In this document: piece after piece, positions 1-8,621 of the stretch
Position numbering within the stretch: position 1 is the stretch's first letter
How the letters are laid out: the number at the start of each line of letters is the position of its first letter
NCBI RefSeq assembly: GCF_046237625.1
Contig: NZ_CP143545.1
Span: 3,286,001-3,350,000, forward strand
From: Paraperibacillus esterisolvens
GTDB lineage: Bacteria; Bacillota; Bacilli; Bacillales; DSM-1321
Length of the DNA stretch: 64,000 nt
Direction of reading: 5' to 3'
Notes under the pieces: model-generated
Seen by the model: the letters and a program-made list of their open reading frames with translations, nothing else
Databases searched by the model: none
What the model was told of the DNA's origin: nothing
Translations under genes and position numbers: made by a program

Positions 1-299
1 CCATAAATGATGCGGCTTAACAAGTCCCTTCCGATTTGATCCCCTCCGAGCAGATAGCTTGATGTTGAATCAAGCCACATCGGGGGGTCCAGCCTTGACC
101 GAAGAGAAGCTTCGGTTGGCGTAAACGGTGCTATATATGGAGCGAAAAAGGCGCATATCACCGTACCCAGAACAAGGATTACACCTAAAAGAGCCCATGG
201 ATTTCTAATAAGCCGCTTTAGCACTTTCAGACCATCTCTTTTCCTTTCTGGAGCGAGGTGGTTCCCTTCAATTTCTTGAACAATTGCTGGCTCTGTCAT
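1..299 (-). CDS. Peptide-type ABC transporter permease (DppC/OppC-like), partial
   Basis: This is the N-terminal part of the second inner-membrane permease of a peptide-class ABC importer; the rest lies beyond the window edge. The visible 99 residues hold a cytoplasmic N-terminus, one membrane segment (about residues 35-55, rich in L/V/I/A/F) and the DppC hallmark LLGGDQIGRDLLSRIIYG (compare LLGTDxLGRDxLSR in the family). The ATG overlaps the stop of the preceding permease gene as TAATG, so the two are translationally coupled. It is the last visible gene of the minus-strand operon that starts with the IclR-type regulator at 5.0-5.8 kb. The family call is secure; the substrate is unknown. Confidence 0.9.
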   Translation of the reverse strand, partial: MTEPAIVQEIEGNHLAPERKRDGLKVLKRLIRNPWALLGVILVLGTVICAFFAPYIAPFTPTEASLRSRLDPPMWLDSTSSYLLGGDQIGRDLLSRIIY

Positions 300-1231
300 T
301 AGCTTTTGCCACCTCCTACTTTGATGCGCGGATCTATGATTCCATAGCTTAAATCAACAATCAGGTTTACAAACACCATGGTCAGTGCCAGGACAATAAC
401 TCCGCCTTGGACAACAGGATAATCCCTTTGGCTGATTGCTTCCACAATCATGCGCCCAACACCCGGCCAAGAGAAAACCTGCTCAATAATAACGGTTCCT
501 CCCAACAAGGATCCAAACTGAATGCCTAAAAATGTAACGGTTGGCAGCAGCGCATTACGAAAGCCATGGCGGATAATGACCGCCCATTCATGTATTCCTT
601 TAGAGTAAGCGGTTTTTATATATTGCTGATTAAGTATATCGAGCATCGAGGAGCGGACCAATCTTGCCAAAATACTGGATAATATTAATCCGAGTGTAAC
701 CGAAGGAAGCACCAGATATTCCGGTCCTTCATACCCTGATGCAGGAAACCACCCAAGAATGACGGAAAATACCATGATAAGCATAATTCCAAGCCAGAAG
801 TTTGGAAAGGAAATTCCTAGCAGCGAGAACATTCTGCCGCCGAAGTCTAGAAAACTTCCGCGTTTAACAGCGGAGATAATGCCGACAGGAAAAGCAATGA
901 TAAGGGCAACGAGAATTCCTGCAAAGGCCAAGAGCATAGTGGCACCCATTTTATCAGCAATCATTGCAGCCACACTTTTACCAGATCGGAAGGATTCTCC
1001 CAAGTCAAAGGATATAAGATCTTTAAAAAACATTCCATATTGCACTAATAACGGCTTGTCTAAGCCTAGATTATGCCGCAATTCTTGTACGGCTGCTTTT
1101 GTCGGCTCGCCGGCCCCAAACATGACAGCAACCGGATCACCTGTTAAACGTACAGAAAAAAATACAATGATAGAAATAATGAAAATGACAAAAACACTAT
1201 GAATAATTCTTCGAATGATGAAGGAAATCAC
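299..1231 (-). CDS. Peptide-type ABC transporter permease (DppB/OppB-like)
   Basis: 310-residue inner-membrane permease of the peptide/nickel/opine ABC class, which pairs with the DppC-like protein encoded next. The N-terminus (FIIRRIIHSVFVIFIISI) is the first membrane helix typical of DppB, followed by the GDPVAVMFG segment and the conserved N-G-L-D-K-P-L stretch of the external loop. The permease coupling motif lies near residue 205 (SMLDILNQQYIKTAYSKG), and the C-terminus carries EQVFSWPGVGRM, a DppB signature. Start is GTG at 1231, preceded by AAGGAGG at 7-nt spacing. Full length. It follows the binding-protein gene after a 65-nt gap containing a terminator-like hairpin, so permease expression may be lower than that of the binding protein. 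Confidence 0.93.
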   Translation of the reverse strand: MISFIIRRIIHSVFVIFIISIIVFFSVRLTGDPVAVMFGAGEPTKAAVQELRHNLGLDKPLLVQYGMFFKDLISFDLGESFRSGKSVAAMIADKMGATMLLAFAGILVALIIAFPVGIISAVKRGSFLDFGGRMFSLLGISFPNFWLGIMLIMVFSVILGWFPASGYEGPEYLVLPSVTLGLILSSILARLVRSSMLDILNQQYIKTAYSKGIHEWAVIIRHGFRNALLPTVTFLGIQFGSLLGGTVIIEQVFSWPGVGRMIVEAISQRDYPVVQGGVIVLALTMVFVNLIVDLSYGIIDPRIKVGGGKS

Positions 1232-1249
1232 TTTAGTACCTCCTTAGTG

Positions 1250-1289
1250 AAAAAAGGGTATTATGGCTTTCACCACACTACCCTTTTTA
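1250..1289 (-). terminator. Hairpin between binding protein and permease genes
   Basis: On the minus strand AAAAGGGTA pairs with TACCCTTTT across a loop of about 18 nt, and the right arm runs into a T tract just before the ribosome binding site of the DppB-like gene. Placed inside an operon it could act as a partial terminator or as a 3' stabiliser of the lipoprotein message, a common way to make more binding protein than permease. Function is inferred from form only. Confidence 0.6.
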
Positions 1290-1296
1290 TTTCAGA

Positions 1297-2883
1297 TTAC
1301 TTGGCTGATACGCTTTCTAAATAAATCCGGTCATCATGCGGAGGCACAAATCCTTCAACGCGTTTATTAACAGCCCAAAGGTCGATAGATTGGTATAAAG
1401 GAACATCTGGTGAAAGCTCGTATAAACGCTCTGTTAATTGTTTAAATATTTTTTTACGTTCATCTTGATCAACTGTACTGCGTTCAGCAGCCAAAAGCTC
1501 CTCCACTTTTGAGTCAGAGAAATCTGGATTCCAAAGTTCACCTTTGTGGTATAACAAATAAGCAGTGTTATCGAAGTCCAAAGTCCATCCACCCCAGCCC
1601 TGACGGACCATGTGTCCAGCTTTTCCTTTTGGCTGAAGCTCAGAGATTAATGTCGAGCCTTCTACCGTTTGGATTTTCGCTTTTAGTCCAACTTGTTCTA
1701 AGAAAGATGCAATGGTTTGTGCGATTTCTTTAAACGTTGCATCCTCACCAGGAATATAGAGTTCAACCTCTGTACCGTTTGCCACTCCAGCTTCCTTCAA
1801 TAATTTCTTTGCTTTTTCCGGATCATATGGATAAGGTTTTAAATCCTCGTTATTTCCAAAAGAAAGTGTACTTTGGAAGGTACTGATCGGTTTGCCATAA
1901 CCGTTTAAAATTTCGTCGATCATAGCCTCTTTATCAATGGCATAATTGATAGCCTGGCGGACTTTCACGTCATCCACCGGTGCTTTTTGGGTATTAAATC
2001 TTAATGAATAAACAGTTGGTGTATCCACTTTTTTAAGGTTTAGGAAACCTTTTGACTTCACGGTATCCGCCTGGCTTACTTCCACTTTCTTCATTATATC
2101 GATAGCACCTGTCTGCAGTTCAGCTAAACGGGTGGACGATTCCGGAATAACACGGAATGTTACGGTATCTAACTTAGGAATGCCTGATTGCCAGTATTCC
2201 TTGTTCTTTTCAAGAACGATTTTGCTATCCTTCTTATAAGATGTCATTTTAAACGGTCCTGTCCCTACCGGATGTTCATTGAAATAGGCATCGCCTTTTT
2301 CCTTATAATATTTCGGAGGGATGATAACTGCCCCATAGCCCGCAAGTTTTGTTATGAGAACTGGGTCTACTGATTTTAAAACCATTTTTACAGTCGATTC
2401 ATCTACAACCTCTACATGGTCAATAGCTGCATAGTTCGCTTGCTGTGGACCTTTTTTCCCTTCTGGTCCTAATAAACGGTCAAAGGTGAATTTAACAGCC
2501 TCAGCAGTGAATGGCTCGCCGTTGTGGAATTTAACACCTTTTCGAAGTTTGAACACTAATGTTTTATCATCTGTGTATTCCCAGGACTCAGCCAGCCCCG
2601 GTCCAATTTTCAAGTCATTATCACGTTTAACCAGCCCTTCAAAAACAGAAGTCGCAACCGTACTCCAGTCCAGCAGGAAGGTGTCGATTGGATCCCAGTT
2701 TTTCGGATCTCCCCCTACACCAATCGTCAGCTCATTTGCTTTTCCCTTAGCTGGGTTCTTTTCGCTTCCTGTCTGTTTTTTTCCATTTTCTGTCCCTGTT
2801 GTTTCTTTGTCTTTAGAACAGCCTGCGAGTGACAGAGTTATTGCTAAAACGAGAGCTAAAAACACCATTACAAAACGTTTCAT
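1297..2883 (-). CDS. Peptide-type ABC transporter substrate-binding lipoprotein (SBP family 5)
   Basis: Extracytoplasmic solute-binding lipoprotein of family 5 (DppA/OppA class), about 528 residues. The signal peptide ends in a lipobox L-A-G-C about 22 residues in, followed by a Lys/Thr/Glu-rich linker of about 28 residues. Family features include LTIGVGGDPKNWDPIDT near the mature N-terminus and HNGEPFTAEAVKFTFDR, the SBP_bac_5 signature. Two ATGs are in tandem; AGGGGG lies only 3 nt before the first, so the second (2883) has better spacing. It sits between the ATPase genes and the permease genes of the same operon. Linkage to an IclR regulator and to 5-oxoproline genes across the gap hints at pyroglutamyl or other small peptides, but this is weak inference. 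Confidence 0.92.
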   Translation of the reverse strand: MKRFVMVFLALVLAITLSLAGCSKDKETTGTENGKKQTGSEKNPAKGKANELTIGVGGDPKNWDPIDTFLLDWSTVATSVFEGLVKRDNDLKIGPGLAESWEYTDDKTLVFKLRKGVKFHNGEPFTAEAVKFTFDRLLGPEGKKGPQQANYAAIDHVEVVDESTVKMVLKSVDPVLITKLAGYGAVIIPPKYYKEKGDAYFNEHPVGTGPFKMTSYKKDSKIVLEKNKEYWQSGIPKLDTVTFRVIPESSTRLAELQTGAIDIMKKVEVSQADTVKSKGFLNLKKVDTPTVYSLRFNTQKAPVDDVKVRQAINYAIDKEAMIDEILNGYGKPISTFQSTLSFGNNEDLKPYPYDPEKAKKLLKEAGVANGTEVELYIPGEDATFKEIAQTIASFLEQVGLKAKIQTVEGSTLISELQPKGKAGHMVRQGWGGWTLDFDNTAYLLYHKGELWNPDFSDSKVEELLAAERSTVDQDERKKIFKQLTERLYELSPDVPLYQSIDLWAVNKRVEGFVPPHDDRIYLESVSAK

Positions 2884-2965
2884 CATAAACCCCCTATTAA
2901 TATTAATTTATATTCAAAAAGAATGTAGATTCTTTAAGAAACTTAACTAAAAGTATTAAACGAAA

Positions 2966-3946
2966 TTATTCAGAATAGAGATGACAAGCTACGAATCTAC
3001 CATCCCCGGTTTCTTTAAACTCCGGTCTTACTGTTTTACAAATATCCATACATGCTGCACAGCGCGGATGGAAAGCGCATCCTTTGGGAGGATTTGAAGG
3101 GCTTGGTACATCGCCCTGAAGAACGATTCTCTCCTTTTTTTTCTTTGGGTCCGGGATGGGCACTGCTGATAGCAGCGCTTGGGTATAAGGATGAAGCGGT
3201 TTTTCGTAGAGATCCTTTTTTGGGGCAAGCTCCACCATTCTTCCTAAATACATCACACCGATCCGGTCACATAGATGTTTCACAACACTTAAGTCATGTG
3301 CTATAAACAGGTATGTCAGACCAAATTGCTGCTGTAATTCCCTCATTAAGTTCAAAACCTGGGACTGTACAGAAACATCCAGTGCAGATACCGGTTCATC
3401 AGCAATGATAAGCTTTGGTTCAAGCGAGAGGGCTCTCGCAATTCCGATCCGCTGCTTTTGTCCTCCGCTGAATTCATGAGGATATCGATGCACGAAGGAT
3501 GCGCGCAGGCCAACCCTTTTCATCAGTTCTTCTACCTTTTTCTTTCTTGTTCCGGAATCATACATTCCATAATTTTTCATCGGCTCTTCGAGGATTTGTC
3601 CCACTTTCATCTTGGGATCCAGGGAAGCAAATGGGTCTTGAAAAACCATTTGGAAATCTTTCCTGATCAGACGAAGATCCCGTTTAGACAACTTAGAAAT
3701 ATCTTTTCCCTCAAACAAAACCTTTCCTTCTGTAGGCTCAATAAGACGGATGATTGATCGGCCTGTTGTTGATTTCCCGCAGCCGGATTCGCCTACAATG
3801 CCAACCGTCTCCCCTTTATATACTTTGAAAGAAACATCATCAACTGCTTTAACTTCCTTTAAGACTTTGTTACCCAAGACTCCTCCTTTAATTGGGAAGT
3901 ACTTTTTGAGGCCATCTACTTCTAGTAACACTTCTCTTTCTTCCAT
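2966..3946 (-). CDS. Peptide-type ABC transporter ATPase (DppF/OppF-like)
   Basis: One of the two cytoplasmic ATPases that power the importer. Walker A is GESGCGKST near residue 49, the Q-loop is in QMVFQDPFASLDP, the signature is EFSGGQKQR, and Walker B is LIIADEPVSALD. The C-terminal oligopeptide-transporter extension carries the cysteine cluster KGCAFHPRCAACMDIC seen in Dpp/Opp ATPases, which in some members binds an iron-sulfur cluster. I place the start at an ATG (MEEREV) with GGAG 7 nt upstream; this avoids the 28-nt overlap with the upstream gene implied by the longest frame (to 3991). Length 326 is typical. The following gene is the lipoprotein. Confidence 0.92.
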   Translation of the reverse strand: MEEREVLLEVDGLKKYFPIKGGVLGNKVLKEVKAVDDVSFKVYKGETVGIVGESGCGKSTTGRSIIRLIEPTEGKVLFEGKDISKLSKRDLRLIRKDFQMVFQDPFASLDPKMKVGQILEEPMKNYGMYDSGTRKKKVEELMKRVGLRASFVHRYPHEFSGGQKQRIGIARALSLEPKLIIADEPVSALDVSVQSQVLNLMRELQQQFGLTYLFIAHDLSVVKHLCDRIGVMYLGRMVELAPKKDLYEKPLHPYTQALLSAVPIPDPKKKKERIVLQGDVPSPSNPPKGCAFHPRCAACMDICKTVRPEFKETGDGRFVACHLYSE

Positions 3947-3963
3947 CAGATTTCTCCATTCTT

Positions 3964-4926
3964 TTAGGATTGATAGAGCCAGCAGCGACATTTTGAATTA
4001 GCTGTGGCAAGTAAAGCGGGTTCAAATTCTAGACACTTAGAAAATACATTTGGGCACCGGTCGGCAAATCTGCATCCCTTTGGCATCTGATCCGCGCTTG
4101 GCACTGTACCTTGAATGGATGGAAGGAATTCTACCTCCTCGTCCATATTTGGTATAGAAGCGAGCAATCCCTTGGTGTATGGATGTTTCGGGTTTTCAAA
4201 CAGTTCCTCTACATCCGCTTCCTCCACTACCTGGCCGGCATACATTACTACAACACGGTTACATACCTCCGCAACAACCCCTAAATCATGGGTAATCATG
4301 ATAATAGACATGTCTCTTTTTTTCTGTAAATCCTTCATGAGCTCCAATATTTGAGCTTGAATGGTCACATCTAAAGCTGTGGTAGGCTCATCTGCAATCA
4401 ACACCTGAGGGTTGCAGGACATAGCCATTGCAATCATTACACGCTGCCGCATCCCGCCTGACAGCTGATGGGGATATTCATCAACAACCTCTTCGGCCCG
4501 GGGAATTCCTACCAGTTCTAGTAACGACACAGCCTGTCTTTTAGCTTCGGCTTTCGAAATTTTCGTATGGGAACAAATCATTTCAATAATTTGATAACCA
4601 ATTGTATAAACTGGATTCAAGGATGTCATTGGTTCCTGAAATATCATCGATACTTCTTTTCCACGGACTTTCCGCATTTCTTTTTTCGAGAGTTTCACTA
4701 GTTCCTTATCATTTAAGCGTATCGATCCCTTGCTGATTTTTGCATTTGCAGGGAGCAGGCCGATGACAGATAAAGACGTAATACTTTTTCCACAGCCAGA
4801 CTCTCCGACAATTCCTATAGTTTCACCTTTATTAACCATAAAATGAATATCAGATACCAGGGTGATCATTTTATTTTCAGTTTTGACGGATACCTCCAAG
4901 TCTTTTACTTCAAGTACTGGATTCAT
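3964..4926 (-). CDS. Peptide-type ABC transporter ATPase (DppD/OppD-like)
   Basis: Second ATPase of the importer, 320 residues. Walker A is GESGCGKS near residue 40, the signature is QLSGGMRQRVMIAMA, and Walker B is QVLIADEPTTALDVT, in the MTSLNPVYTIGYQI context specific to DppD. The C-terminal region has KGCRFADRCPNVFSKC, the four-cysteine pattern of OppD/DppD. The start at 4926 is preceded by GGAG. It is the first transport gene of the operon, 60 nt downstream of the IclR-type regulator, so the two are probably co-transcribed. Having both DppD and DppF types, two permeases and a binding protein means the importer is complete apart from the window cut. Confidence 0.92.
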   Translation of the reverse strand: MNPVLEVKDLEVSVKTENKMITLVSDIHFMVNKGETIGIVGESGCGKSITSLSVIGLLPANAKISKGSIRLNDKELVKLSKKEMRKVRGKEVSMIFQEPMTSLNPVYTIGYQIIEMICSHTKISKAEAKRQAVSLLELVGIPRAEEVVDEYPHQLSGGMRQRVMIAMAMSCNPQVLIADEPTTALDVTIQAQILELMKDLQKKRDMSIIMITHDLGVVAEVCNRVVVMYAGQVVEEADVEELFENPKHPYTKGLLASIPNMDEEVEFLPSIQGTVPSADQMPKGCRFADRCPNVFSKCLEFEPALLATANSKCRCWLYQS

Positions 4927-4986
4927 TGAATTCTCCTACCCCCTGTATTTTATCTCTATCTCCTTAGATCCATCCTATTGTGATTA

Positions 4987-5775
4987 CTAACAGCCATTTG
5001 TTCTATCCGGACATTCAAGTCCATTCCATCCCATCTTAAAAGATATTTCTTTTGCTCCTCGAATCGCCCCATCTATAACTCTATTTAAATGAGTCTCTTT
5101 GAGAAAACGGGCTTCCGGACCTACGATACTCAAACCTGCAATTAACTCTCCGCGATAATTAAAAATAGGTGCAGCTACCGCGGATGAATAATCCTCCAGT
5201 TCCGAATGGCTAACGGTATATCCTCTCTTGCGGTCGCTATCAACCAAATCAAGAATCTTCTGCAGATCTGTAATTGTATTAACTCCATAACGAGTAAATT
5301 TTGTCTTTGCCAGATACTCATTTCGTTCTTCCTCTGAAAGAAAAGTTAATATAATACGAGGACAAGCTCCGGCATAGAGTGGTGCCCTGCGTCCAATCTG
5401 TGTGTATACACGGACTCTCTCAGTTGTATCTACTTTTTCTATATAGAGAGCTTCATCCCCATCCTTAATGACAAGATTTACCGCCTCACCCAATTCCTTC
5501 TTCAGCTCTTCCATGATTGGGTAAGCTAGCTTCCGGATGTCAAGCCTTTCTCCTACTAAATGGCCAAATTCTAAAAATAATAAGCCTAAAGAGTAGGCTC
5601 CCGCAGAGTTCTTTTGCAAAAATCCCATTTCATTCAGCGAACAAACCATACGATGTGCCGATGACTTTGGAATGCCTGAATGACAAACTATATCCTGAAG
5701 GGTAAGCAAGTCATATGTTTTAAACAGATTTAGTATTTCCATAGATTTTACGACCGTTTTGTTTTGATTTTGCAC
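4987..5775 (-). CDS. IclR-family transcriptional regulator (KipR-like candidate)
   Basis: 262-residue DNA-binding regulator with the IclR layout: winged helix-turn-helix at residues 8-75 (LTLQDIVCHSGIPKSSAHRM is the recognition region) and the IclR effector domain from about 90 to 255 (RAPLYAGACPRIILTFLS and the GYTVSHSELEDYSSAVAAPI signature). Start is GTG at 5775 behind AAGGGAG at 8-nt spacing. It heads the peptide ABC operon. In B. subtilis the IclR protein KipR is encoded in the kip/ycs operon that also holds the 5-oxoprolinase genes; the homologous genes here begin 2.1 kb away in the opposite direction. It may therefore control both units. The link is inference; the family is certain. 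Confidence 0.88.
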   Translation of the reverse strand: MQNQNKTVVKSMEILNLFKTYDLLTLQDIVCHSGIPKSSAHRMVCSLNEMGFLQKNSAGAYSLGLLFLEFGHLVGERLDIRKLAYPIMEELKKELGEAVNLVIKDGDEALYIEKVDTTERVRVYTQIGRRAPLYAGACPRIILTFLSEEERNEYLAKTKFTRYGVNTITDLQKILDLVDSDRKRGYTVSHSELEDYSSAVAAPIFNYRGELIAGLSIVGPEARFLKETHLNRVIDGAIRGAKEISFKMGWNGLECPDRTNGC

Positions 5776-5802
5776 GTTTAATACTCCCTTGTCCCATTTT
5801 TT

Positions 5803-5816
5803 GGAACAATAATTCC
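5803..5816. promoter_or_regulatory. Candidate IclR-type operator
   Basis: An inverted repeat GGAA-N6-TTCC lies 28-41 nt upstream of the GTG start of the IclR-type gene, in an AT-rich promoter-like stretch. It resembles the IclR consensus TGGAAATNATTTCCA. Autorepression through such a site is usual in the family. Not tested; short palindromes also arise by chance in AT-rich DNA. Confidence 0.4.
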
Positions 5817-6012
5817 TAAATTCGGTATTTATTATGGCTAATTATACCTGCTTGGATTTAAAAAAATCAATTGATTTTTTTAAAAATTTTAAATATTTAT
5901 TTATTTATATTTTTTCACCTTTTTGCATGATTATTCTTCAATGAGTTGTTGATACAAGGAACGATCAGTACAAAAACCCTTTATTGAGAGAGAGGTATTT
6001 AGAAGCGCAAAA

Positions 6013-6035
6013 AGCCAGCAGATTATCTGCTGGCT
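6013..6035 (-). terminator. Intrinsic terminator (perfect 10-bp stem)
   Basis: AGCCAGCAGA pairs perfectly with TCTGCTGGCT across a 3-nt loop, and on the minus strand the stem is followed by TTTTTGCG. It lies downstream of the decayed minus-strand dehydrogenase fragment at 6.2-6.35 kb, so it is probably the surviving terminator of that gene. A second, imperfect inverted repeat (GACTGTAGACAAAC with GTTTGCCTGCAGTC, 6038-6074) adjoins it. Confidence 0.7.
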
Positions 6036-6159
6036 CCGACTGTAGACAAACTTGAGGCGGGTTTGCCTGCAGTCTTTTAATCTGTTTTTATAACTGGTCT
6101 GTTGATTTCCGTTCCGAGGTTTCGCTTTAACGGGGCGGGAGATGAGCCTCCCAGCGCTG

Positions 6160-6349
6160 TGGTTCCTAATATTTATTGTTCAAATTCCACTCTTAAAGTG
6201 TTGATTCATCAAATGGATAGCAAGACCTGCATTTATTGATGTCAGAGCCGCCATAGGTAAAAACCGTTTGATTTAATGCGGCTTTAACCTTCTCCTCGTT
6301 CGTTACATCCATCTATGGACCGGGCACACAGTCAGCACCATATTGATTC
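6160..6349 (-). pseudogene. Decayed bifunctional aldolase/short-chain dehydrogenase (RhaD/YuxG type) fragment
   Basis: Read on the minus strand in one frame, the DNA encodes NQYGAD, a stop, MDVTNEEKVKAALNQTVF, TYGGSDI, then PFDESTL, a stop, and EWNLNN. This follows the short-chain dehydrogenase core of the YuxG/RhaD-type bifunctional rhamnulose-1-phosphate aldolase/alcohol dehydrogenase (DVTNEExVKAAF..TVLTYGGxDIVVNNAG...PFDETTLEEWNLN). The NNAG segment is deleted, and at least three in-frame stops make it non-functional. Flanking DNA no longer reads as protein. A minus-strand terminator survives downstream at 6013-6035. Recognised from memory of the family motif, so the exact subfamily is less sure than the SDR assignment. 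Confidence 0.6.
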
Positions 6350-6716
6350 CCCGCCGAGGAATTGGCCCCCCATTACACTTGTTCATTTTCTTCCCGTAAA
6401 AGCTAAATGCGGCAGGGAACAATACTCCTGCTTTGATCACAGCCTAAAACAATAGGATGCAAACTTATTTAGATTTAAAATCTTCATCTATATAGCGAAA
6501 AGGTAAGTTAGATTTGCCTAATTAGGAAAGGGAGTTAATCCTTCTCTCCTTTATCAATGTCAGATGTACTGCACGAATTTGTGATTTAAGTAATGCCGGC
6601 GGGGAATTTTGATTAACTGTAAAGAGGAAATGAAATAAACCCCGGGATGTACTAATTTACCCGACTGTTTTAAAAACAATTAAAGAATCCGATTCAGAAG
6701 AAGGCTTGATTTAAAG

Positions 6717-7033
6717 AATGATGCTAGCGATACTTCACCTATTTTTACTACAGCGGCAGGAAAGCCATATCACTATAAATACCTATCAGAATATGTAACA
6801 AGAAAAGTAAACTCAATTGACCTGTAGTTTATAAAACTTCAAATCACCTATCACACCCCATTACTTCCGACACGCTTTGGCGACTATAAGTGAAGATCGT
6901 GGAGTGAGTCTTCAGAGCATAAAAGAAACATGGGGGGCATATTGATATACAAACAAACATGATTTACCTCAAAAAAAATGAGTCACGCAAAAATAATGCT
7001 GCTCATGCATGGAAGGATTCTGATTTACCTTAG
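6717..7033 (+). pseudogene. Decayed phage-type tyrosine recombinase (integrase), C-terminal part
   Basis: Three consecutive fragments in three different frames make one integrase C-terminus: TSPIFTTAAGKPYHYKYLSE (about 6730-6790), then PITPHYFRHALATISEDRGVSLQSIKE (6847-6927), which contains the HxLRH-type catalytic box as H-Y-F-R-H, then GHIDIQTNMIYLKKNESRKNNAAHAWKDSDL (6935-7027), which contains the catalytic tyrosine region (T-N-M-I-Y). At least two frameshifts and several stops inactivate it. The N-terminal DNA-binding half was not found. A terminator-like hairpin follows at 7105. It implies past insertion of a phage or integrative element, but no attachment-site pair or companion genes were recognised. 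Confidence 0.75.
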
Positions 7034-7104
7034 GAACATTTAAATTCCTCAAAACAATGTTTTAACAAATCTTTATATAATAGAAAAATATATGAATTTT
7101 ATTC

Positions 7105-7138
7105 AAAAGCCACCTTTAATAAAGGGGCTTTTTTTTCC
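7105..7138 (+). terminator. Terminator downstream of integrase remnant
   Basis: AAAAGCC-ACCTTTA pairs with TAAAGG-GGCTTTT and is followed by a run of eight or more T on the plus strand. It is correctly placed to terminate the former integrase gene. Confidence 0.7.
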
Positions 7139-7768
7139 TGCTCTTTCCCACATTCCATTTTCGCTCTTGCTTGCATCTCAGGTTGGCTATGTGAAGGCAT
7201 AGATAAATTGGAGGAGTAGTATCATAATCCATATTTTACCACGTAATCTCTACACCGCCCCTGGAAGCTTTCACTCTTCCTTTGGATTGCACACTTCTAA
7301 CATGCTGCCATAGTACACCGGAAGATTTCTCTTCTTTCACATTCCCTCAACTGACTTGACATCAACTGTGTAATGATTTTACTACTTTAATTGCCAAAGC
7401 TTTATAGGCACCAGGGGAAAGAAAAAAATGAACTTTTCGGATCGTTTTATCGTACCAACACGCTTCTTTCTGTAAATTGTTGTCTTGCATACACCTGTCA
7501 TGTTCAGTGGAAATGAATAACCTTTGCTGCTATACATTGACTAACCGCTGACTCTATGTCTTCCCAGGCCCGGCCGTTCTTCCAATAAGTCTTTTTGCAC
7601 GTTCTGCCTTTAGCCAGCTGAAAACCAAAACATGAACCATATATTCATGCAACAGGTCTGATTGTAGATAAAATCAGATTTAAGATTAATGTAGAAGCGT
7701 TCACCTATTAATGTTAAACATCTTCTGGCTGGTTATAATGGGCAGCGGTTCCCCGGGACCAAGTTACT
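7139..7768. other. Gene-free stretch with possible coding relics
   Basis: No open frame of useful length with a ribosome binding site on either strand. On the minus strand short stretches read like protein (for example SGVLWQHVRSVQSKGRVKAS near 7230-7310 and WKNGRAWEDIESAVSQC near 7545-7600) but are broken by stops and match no family I recognise. Together with the two recognisable pseudogenes next to it, this suggests a decayed region rather than a regulatory one. Confidence 0.5.
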
Positions 7769-7783
7769 TTGGAAACGTTTCAT
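7769..7783. promoter_or_regulatory. Candidate cre (CcpA) site or IclR-type operator upstream of pxpB
   Basis: TTGGAAACGTTTCAT contains the perfect 10-bp palindrome GAAACGTTTC and fits the catabolite-responsive element consensus WTGNAANCGNWNNCW at all but one constrained position. It lies about 55 bp upstream of the -35 of the pxp promoter. The core also resembles an IclR-class half-site pair (GGAA..TTC), so the neighbouring IclR-type protein is an alternative ligand. ccpA itself is in this window at 22.8-23.8 kb. Confidence 0.45.
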
Positions 7784-7837
7784 AAAAACGCCCCTGCTTA
7801 ATAAAATATTTTTGGTGAATTTTCAAATACTAAATAA

Positions 7838-7866
7838 TTTAAAATTCAGAAACCTTAAGCTATAAT
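7838..7866 (+). promoter_or_regulatory. Sigma-A-type promoter of the pxpBCA operon
   Basis: TTTAAA (-35) and a perfect TATAAT (-10, 7861-7866) are separated by 17 bp, about 30 bp before the pxpB start; GGGAG at 7884 gives a good ribosome binding site. The -35 is weak (4 of 6), which fits a regulated promoter. Confidence 0.6.
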
Positions 7867-7895
7867 TAATAGAATTATATGTAGGGAGACCAAAG

Positions 7896-8621
7896 ATGAA
7901 AAAAAATCCGTTCATTTTCTATCCTCTAGGAGACCAGGCAGTTGTCATTGAGCTTGGAAAAGATATCAACGAAGAATCACAACGAAAAGTCCAGCTCGTT
8001 ACCTCGTTTCTGGATGGGAACATGGAACCCTGGATGGTCGAATACATACCCGCCTTCACTACGGTCACGGTGTTTTACGACCCGGTCGAGGTCATCACCC
8101 AGTTCAGGGGCCTGTCCAAATTCCCATATGATATTGTATGTACCCAGCTAAAGAGGTTATTGTCCCAAATGCCTGCGTCGGGAGAAATCCCTCAGCGGAC
8201 AGTCGAAATTCCAGTGTGCTACGGAGGAGAAATGGGGCCGGATCTCCCGTTTGTGGCAGAGCACAATGGACTTACCCAGGAAGAAGTGATCCATATTCAT
8301 TCCAGTGGCGAATATACAGTATTTATGATTGGCTTTGCTCCGGGTTTTCCTTATGTCGGAGGCATGTCGGATACAATTGCTACGCCGCGAAGGGATACTC
8401 CCCGATTAAAGATCCCTCCGAGAACCGTGGGAATTGCCGGCAAACAAACAGGAGTATACCCGATTGAAACTCCAGGCGGCTGGCAGTTAATCGGCCGAAC
8501 ACCGTTGGAACTGTTTCGTCCTGAGGAGGAGCCGCCCACCCTCCTAAGGGCCGGGGATAAGATTAAATTCAATCCGATTAGCATTGAAGAATACATAAGG
8601 CTTAGAGGAGATCTATTATGA
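7896..8621 (+). CDS. pxpB: 5-oxoprolinase subunit B (KipI)
   Basis: 241-residue cytoplasmic subunit of the bacterial ATP-dependent 5-oxoprolinase PxpABC, which opens 5-oxo-L-proline (pyroglutamate) to glutamate. In B. subtilis the orthologue KipI also inhibits the sporulation kinase KinA. Visible family marks are the N-terminal PLGDQAVVIELG, the central GFAPGFPYVGGMSDTIATPR (the KipI/allophanate hydrolase subunit 1 signature), PRTVGIAGKQTGVYPIETPG and the C-terminal GGWQLIGRTP. Start ATG with GGGAG 7 nt upstream. Its stop overlaps the pxpC start as ATGA, so the two subunits are co-translated. First gene of a five-gene plus-strand operon with a recognisable promoter. Confidence 0.93.
   Translation: MKKNPFIFYPLGDQAVVIELGKDINEESQRKVQLVTSFLDGNMEPWMVEYIPAFTTVTVFYDPVEVITQFRGLSKFPYDIVCTQLKRLLSQMPASGEIPQRTVEIPVCYGGEMGPDLPFVAEHNGLTQEEVIHIHSSGEYTVFMIGFAPGFPYVGGMSDTIATPRRDTPRLKIPPRTVGIAGKQTGVYPIETPGGWQLIGRTPLELFRPEEEPPTLLRAGDKIKFNPISIEEYIRLRGDLL

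Noticed and set aside
759..1202. 147-codon plus-strand frame opposite the DppB-like gene, and many similar antisense frames elsewhere
   Set aside because: Shadows of well-supported genes on the other strand, without ribosome binding sites or family similarity.
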